This document shows, piece after piece, positions 62,035 to 64,000 of a stretch of 64,000 nt of DNA. The stretch is from Enterococcus sp. MMGLQ5-1 (GTDB lineage Bacteria > Bacillota > Bacilli > Lactobacillales > Streptococcaceae), in NCBI RefSeq assembly GCF_013155265.1, contig NZ_JABJXU010000001.1, forward strand, positions 550,154 through 614,153, read 5' to 3'. The notes under the pieces are model-generated. The model was not told the origin of the DNA. It saw only the letters and a list, made by a program, of their open reading frames with translations, and did not search any database. The position numbers were made by a program, and so were the translations under genes. Each line of letters starts with the position of its first letter. The stretch's first letter is position 1.

Positions 62035-62580
62035 TTGCGTATTATTTCAGGTGAATATGGCGGTCGAAGATTAAAAGCATTAGATGGCGATAATACTCGA
62101 CCAACAACTGATAAGGTCAAAGAGAGTATGTTTAACATGATTGGTCCTTATTTTGATGGTGGTATTTGCTTAGATTTATTTGCCGGCAGTGGTGGTTTAG
62201 CGATTGAGGCAGTTTCTAGAGGTATGGATCAGGCAATTCTAATTGAAAAGCATCCTAAAGCGATTCAAGTCATTCAGCAAAATGTTGAAGTTACTAAAGC
62301 ACCTGAAAAGTTTCAGATCATTCGCACGACGGCAAATCAATATATTGATTGTTTTGCTGAAAATTTTCAATTTGATTTAGTGTTTTTTGATCCACCCTAT
62401 AAGCTACAGGAGATTGAAAAGCAAATTGCTAAATTAGCAAGTAAGTCAATGCTTTCGTCGAATTGTGAGATTATCTGTGAAACTGATGCTAAAATTGTTT
62501 TGGGTGATATTTCAGGGTTTACAATTAGAAAACGTCAGGTTTATGGCACGATTGCGGTTGTGATTTATACTAAACAGTAG
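62035..62580 (+). CDS. rsmD: 16S rRNA (guanine966-N2)-methyltransferase
   Basis: A 181-residue methyltransferase. The start [18 protein letters not shown] motif [14 protein letters not shown] near 47 and catalytic FFDPPY near 119 match RsmD. It modifies G966 of 16S rRNA. The start is TTG with AAGGAGAG eight bases upstream; the ATG at 62028 is out of frame. Order rsmD-coaD-sepM is standard for the group. Confidence 0.96.
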   Translation: MRIISGEYGGRRLKALDGDNTRPTTDKVKESMFNMIGPYFDGGICLDLFAGSGGLAIEAVSRGMDQAILIEKHPKAIQVIQQNVEVTKAPEKFQIIRTTANQYIDCFAENFQFDLVFFDPPYKLQEIEKQIAKLASKSMLSSNCEIICETDAKIVLGDISGFTIRKRQVYGTIAVVIYTKQ

Positions 62581-62663
62581 CTTTCATTTTGAATCAATAT
62601 AAAAGTGAAAAATGACCTTCAATAAATTGACTACCAATCAGTTGGCTAGTAAAAGGAGACATT

Positions 62664-63152
62664 ATGAAAAAAGCACTCTATGCAGGCAGCTTTGATATTT
62701 TAACAAACGGGCATTTAGATATGATTCACCGTGGTGTTGCACTTTTCGATCAATTATATATCGGTATCTTTTATAATATTACAAAAACGGGTTTTTTTGA
62801 GATTGAAGAGCGCTATCAGATTCTCGAAAATCTAACCCAAGAGCTGCCTAATCTTAAAATTATCCAGAGCAGTGGTGAGTTGACGGTCGATGTCGCAAAA
62901 AGACTAGATACTCAGTATTTACTCAGAGGTATTCGTAATATGTCAGATTATCAATATGAAACAGAAATGGCACGATTTAATCATGAAATTAATCCTAAGA
63001 TTGAAACGGTTTTTTTACAAAGTCGTCCAGAATTTGAGCATATTAGCTCTTCCAGAATGAAGGAATTAATTCACTTTGGTGGTGATATTAGTAATTATGT
63101 GCCACCACTCGTTGTACAAAAATTGGAGGAAAAAAGGATTGAAAAAGCATAG
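62664..63152 (+). CDS. coaD: Phosphopantetheine adenylyltransferase
   Basis: A 162-residue nucleotidyltransferase of coenzyme A synthesis that makes dephospho-CoA. The nucleotide motif GSFDILTNGH is at residues 8-17, and SSSRMKELI (near 128) and LRGIRNMSDY fit the family. AAAGGAG precedes the ATG. The last bases overlap sepM by 14. Confidence 0.97.
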   Translation: MKKALYAGSFDILTNGHLDMIHRGVALFDQLYIGIFYNITKTGFFEIEERYQILENLTQELPNLKIIQSSGELTVDVAKRLDTQYLLRGIRNMSDYQYETEMARFNHEINPKIETVFLQSRPEFEHISSSRMKELIHFGGDISNYVPPLVVQKLEEKRIEKA

Positions 63153-64000
63153 AGGTAAAATTATATATGGTTTCTTGACGATCGTTGTTATTTTAGGCTT
63201 TTTTCTACCGCTCCCTTATTACATTGAGGGACCGGGGACAACAGAGGATTTAAAGAATTTTGTAACTGTAGATGGTAAAAAAGACCAAGCTACAGGCTCA
63301 TTCTCGCTGACCTCAGTTTCTGTCAGTCAAGCGAGGCCGTTTACCCTTTTACTTTCCAAGTTCAATGATTTTGAAGCAGTATTGACTAAAAAAGAGCTAA
63401 TGGGCGATCAAACTGATTCTGAATATGAAAGTATTCAACGCTTCTATATGGAAACTTCACAGAACATGGCAAAGCTCAATGCGCTTGAGCTTGCTGGTAA
63501 AGCTTATGATTTTAAGTATCTTGGCGTTTATGTGATGGCAACAAGTAAAAATTCTACTTTTAAGGATATCCTACAGGTTGGAGATACTGTTAGTAAAATT
63601 GATGGTAGAGCCTTTAAAAATACTGAGGATTTGATGGCTTATGCACAGAGTAAAACGATTGGTGATAAAGTAACAATTACTTATCAACAAAATGGTGAAA
63701 CTAAAGAAGCAGACGGCAAGGTAATAAAGCTTGAAAATGGTAAAGCTGGTATTGGTATTACTTTGATTGACCACACTGAAATTACAAGTGATCCAACGAT
63801 TACAATTGATGCAGGCTCAATCGGTGGTCCATCCGCTGGTTTAATGTTCACACTAGAGACTTATCAAACTTTAACTGGTAAAGATTTAAGAAATGGCAAA
63901 AAAATTGCAGGTACTGGCACAATTGATTCAGAAGGTGTTGTTGGTCGAATTGGCGGTATAGACAAAAAAATTGCGACAGCGGTTAACAATAAGGTCGATA
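63139..64000 (+). CDS. sepM: SepM/YlbL-type PDZ and Lon-fold membrane protease, 5' part
   Basis: The gene is cut by the right edge of the window; 287 residues are visible. It begins with a membrane helix (IIYGFLTIVVILGFFLPLPYY), followed by a PDZ-like region (about 110-185) with a Lon-type protease motif, GGPSAGLMF, whose serine is near residue 232. The lysine of the Ser-Lys dyad would be beyond the edge. The TTG start has GGAGG nine bases upstream within coaD. Streptococcal SepM processes a competence peptide; a like role here is unproven. Confidence 0.9.
   Translation, partial: MKKHRGKIIYGFLTIVVILGFFLPLPYYIEGPGTTEDLKNFVTVDGKKDQATGSFSLTSVSVSQARPFTLLLSKFNDFEAVLTKKELMGDQTDSEYESIQRFYMETSQNMAKLNALELAGKAYDFKYLGVYVMATSKNSTFKDILQVGDTVSKIDGRAFKNTEDLMAYAQSKTIGDKVTITYQQNGETKEADGKVIKLENGKAGIGITLIDHTEITSDPTITIDAGSIGGPSAGLMFTLETYQTLTGKDLRNGKKIAGTGTIDSEGVVGRIGGIDKKIATAVNNKVD

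Overview
The window comes from the chromosome of a low-GC Firmicute, most likely a member of the Lactobacillales. The evidence is the AT-rich sequence, A/G-rich ribosome binding sites, and gene pairs common in lactic acid bacteria: prfA-prmC-tsaC, ung-pta, and rsmD-coaD-sepM. A T-box leader, a type VIIb secretion locus and an LPxTG-anchored protein agree with this. I cannot name the genus from sequence alone. Many genes here start with TTG or GTG behind a good ribosome binding site.

Layout. Bases 1-3.9 kb hold the 3' end of typA, prfC, an unknown gene and a small NAD(P)-binding oxidoreductase behind a palindrome-covered promoter. On the minus strand, 4.0-8.1 kb is a marR plus heterodimeric ABC exporter operon with a palindromic operator. 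prfA-prmC-tsaC lies at 8.4-11.3 kb, followed by about 0.9 kb of non-coding repeats.

From 12.1 to 26.6 kb runs a same-strand sulfate assimilation and sirohaem cluster. It contains a sulfate ABC importer (sbp, cysT, cysW, cysA), a PAPS/APS reductase (cysH), ATP sulfurylase (cysD, cysN), a ferredoxin-type sulfite reductase, and hemC, hemD, cobA, sirC and sirB for sirohaem from porphobilinogen. An APC permease sits among the sirohaem genes. Together they would take sulfate to sulfide. No APS kinase gene and no hemA, hemL or hemB is in the window.

From 27.9 to 44.1 kb lies a type VIIb secretion locus: esxA, essA, esaB, essB, essC, two DUF4176-like proteins, two small helical LXG partners, an LXG toxin, and two candidate immunity genes. 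It then has an unusual (CCGCA)14 tract upstream of a secreted protein with three SLH-like repeats, a decayed LXG fragment, and esaA at the far end.

From 44.8 to 64 kb are a wall-anchored purple-acid-phosphatase-like protein, an aldehyde dehydrogenase, a divergent LysR / YeiH-type exporter pair, a second marR plus heterodimeric ABC exporter module, a 42-residue ORF, ung, pta, a T-box leader, a DUF4357-like gene, valS, rsmD, coaD and the start of sepM.

A family of non-coding repeats recurs in the intergenic gaps (about 11.7, 26.6 and 44.2 kb, with shared modules at 11.4, 26.7 and 58.6 kb). The three full copies each begin with a terminator-like hairpin. The strongest candidates for new biology are the pentanucleotide tract with its downstream surface protein, the rearranged T7SS cargo region, and the sulfate/sirohaem cluster with its missing steps.
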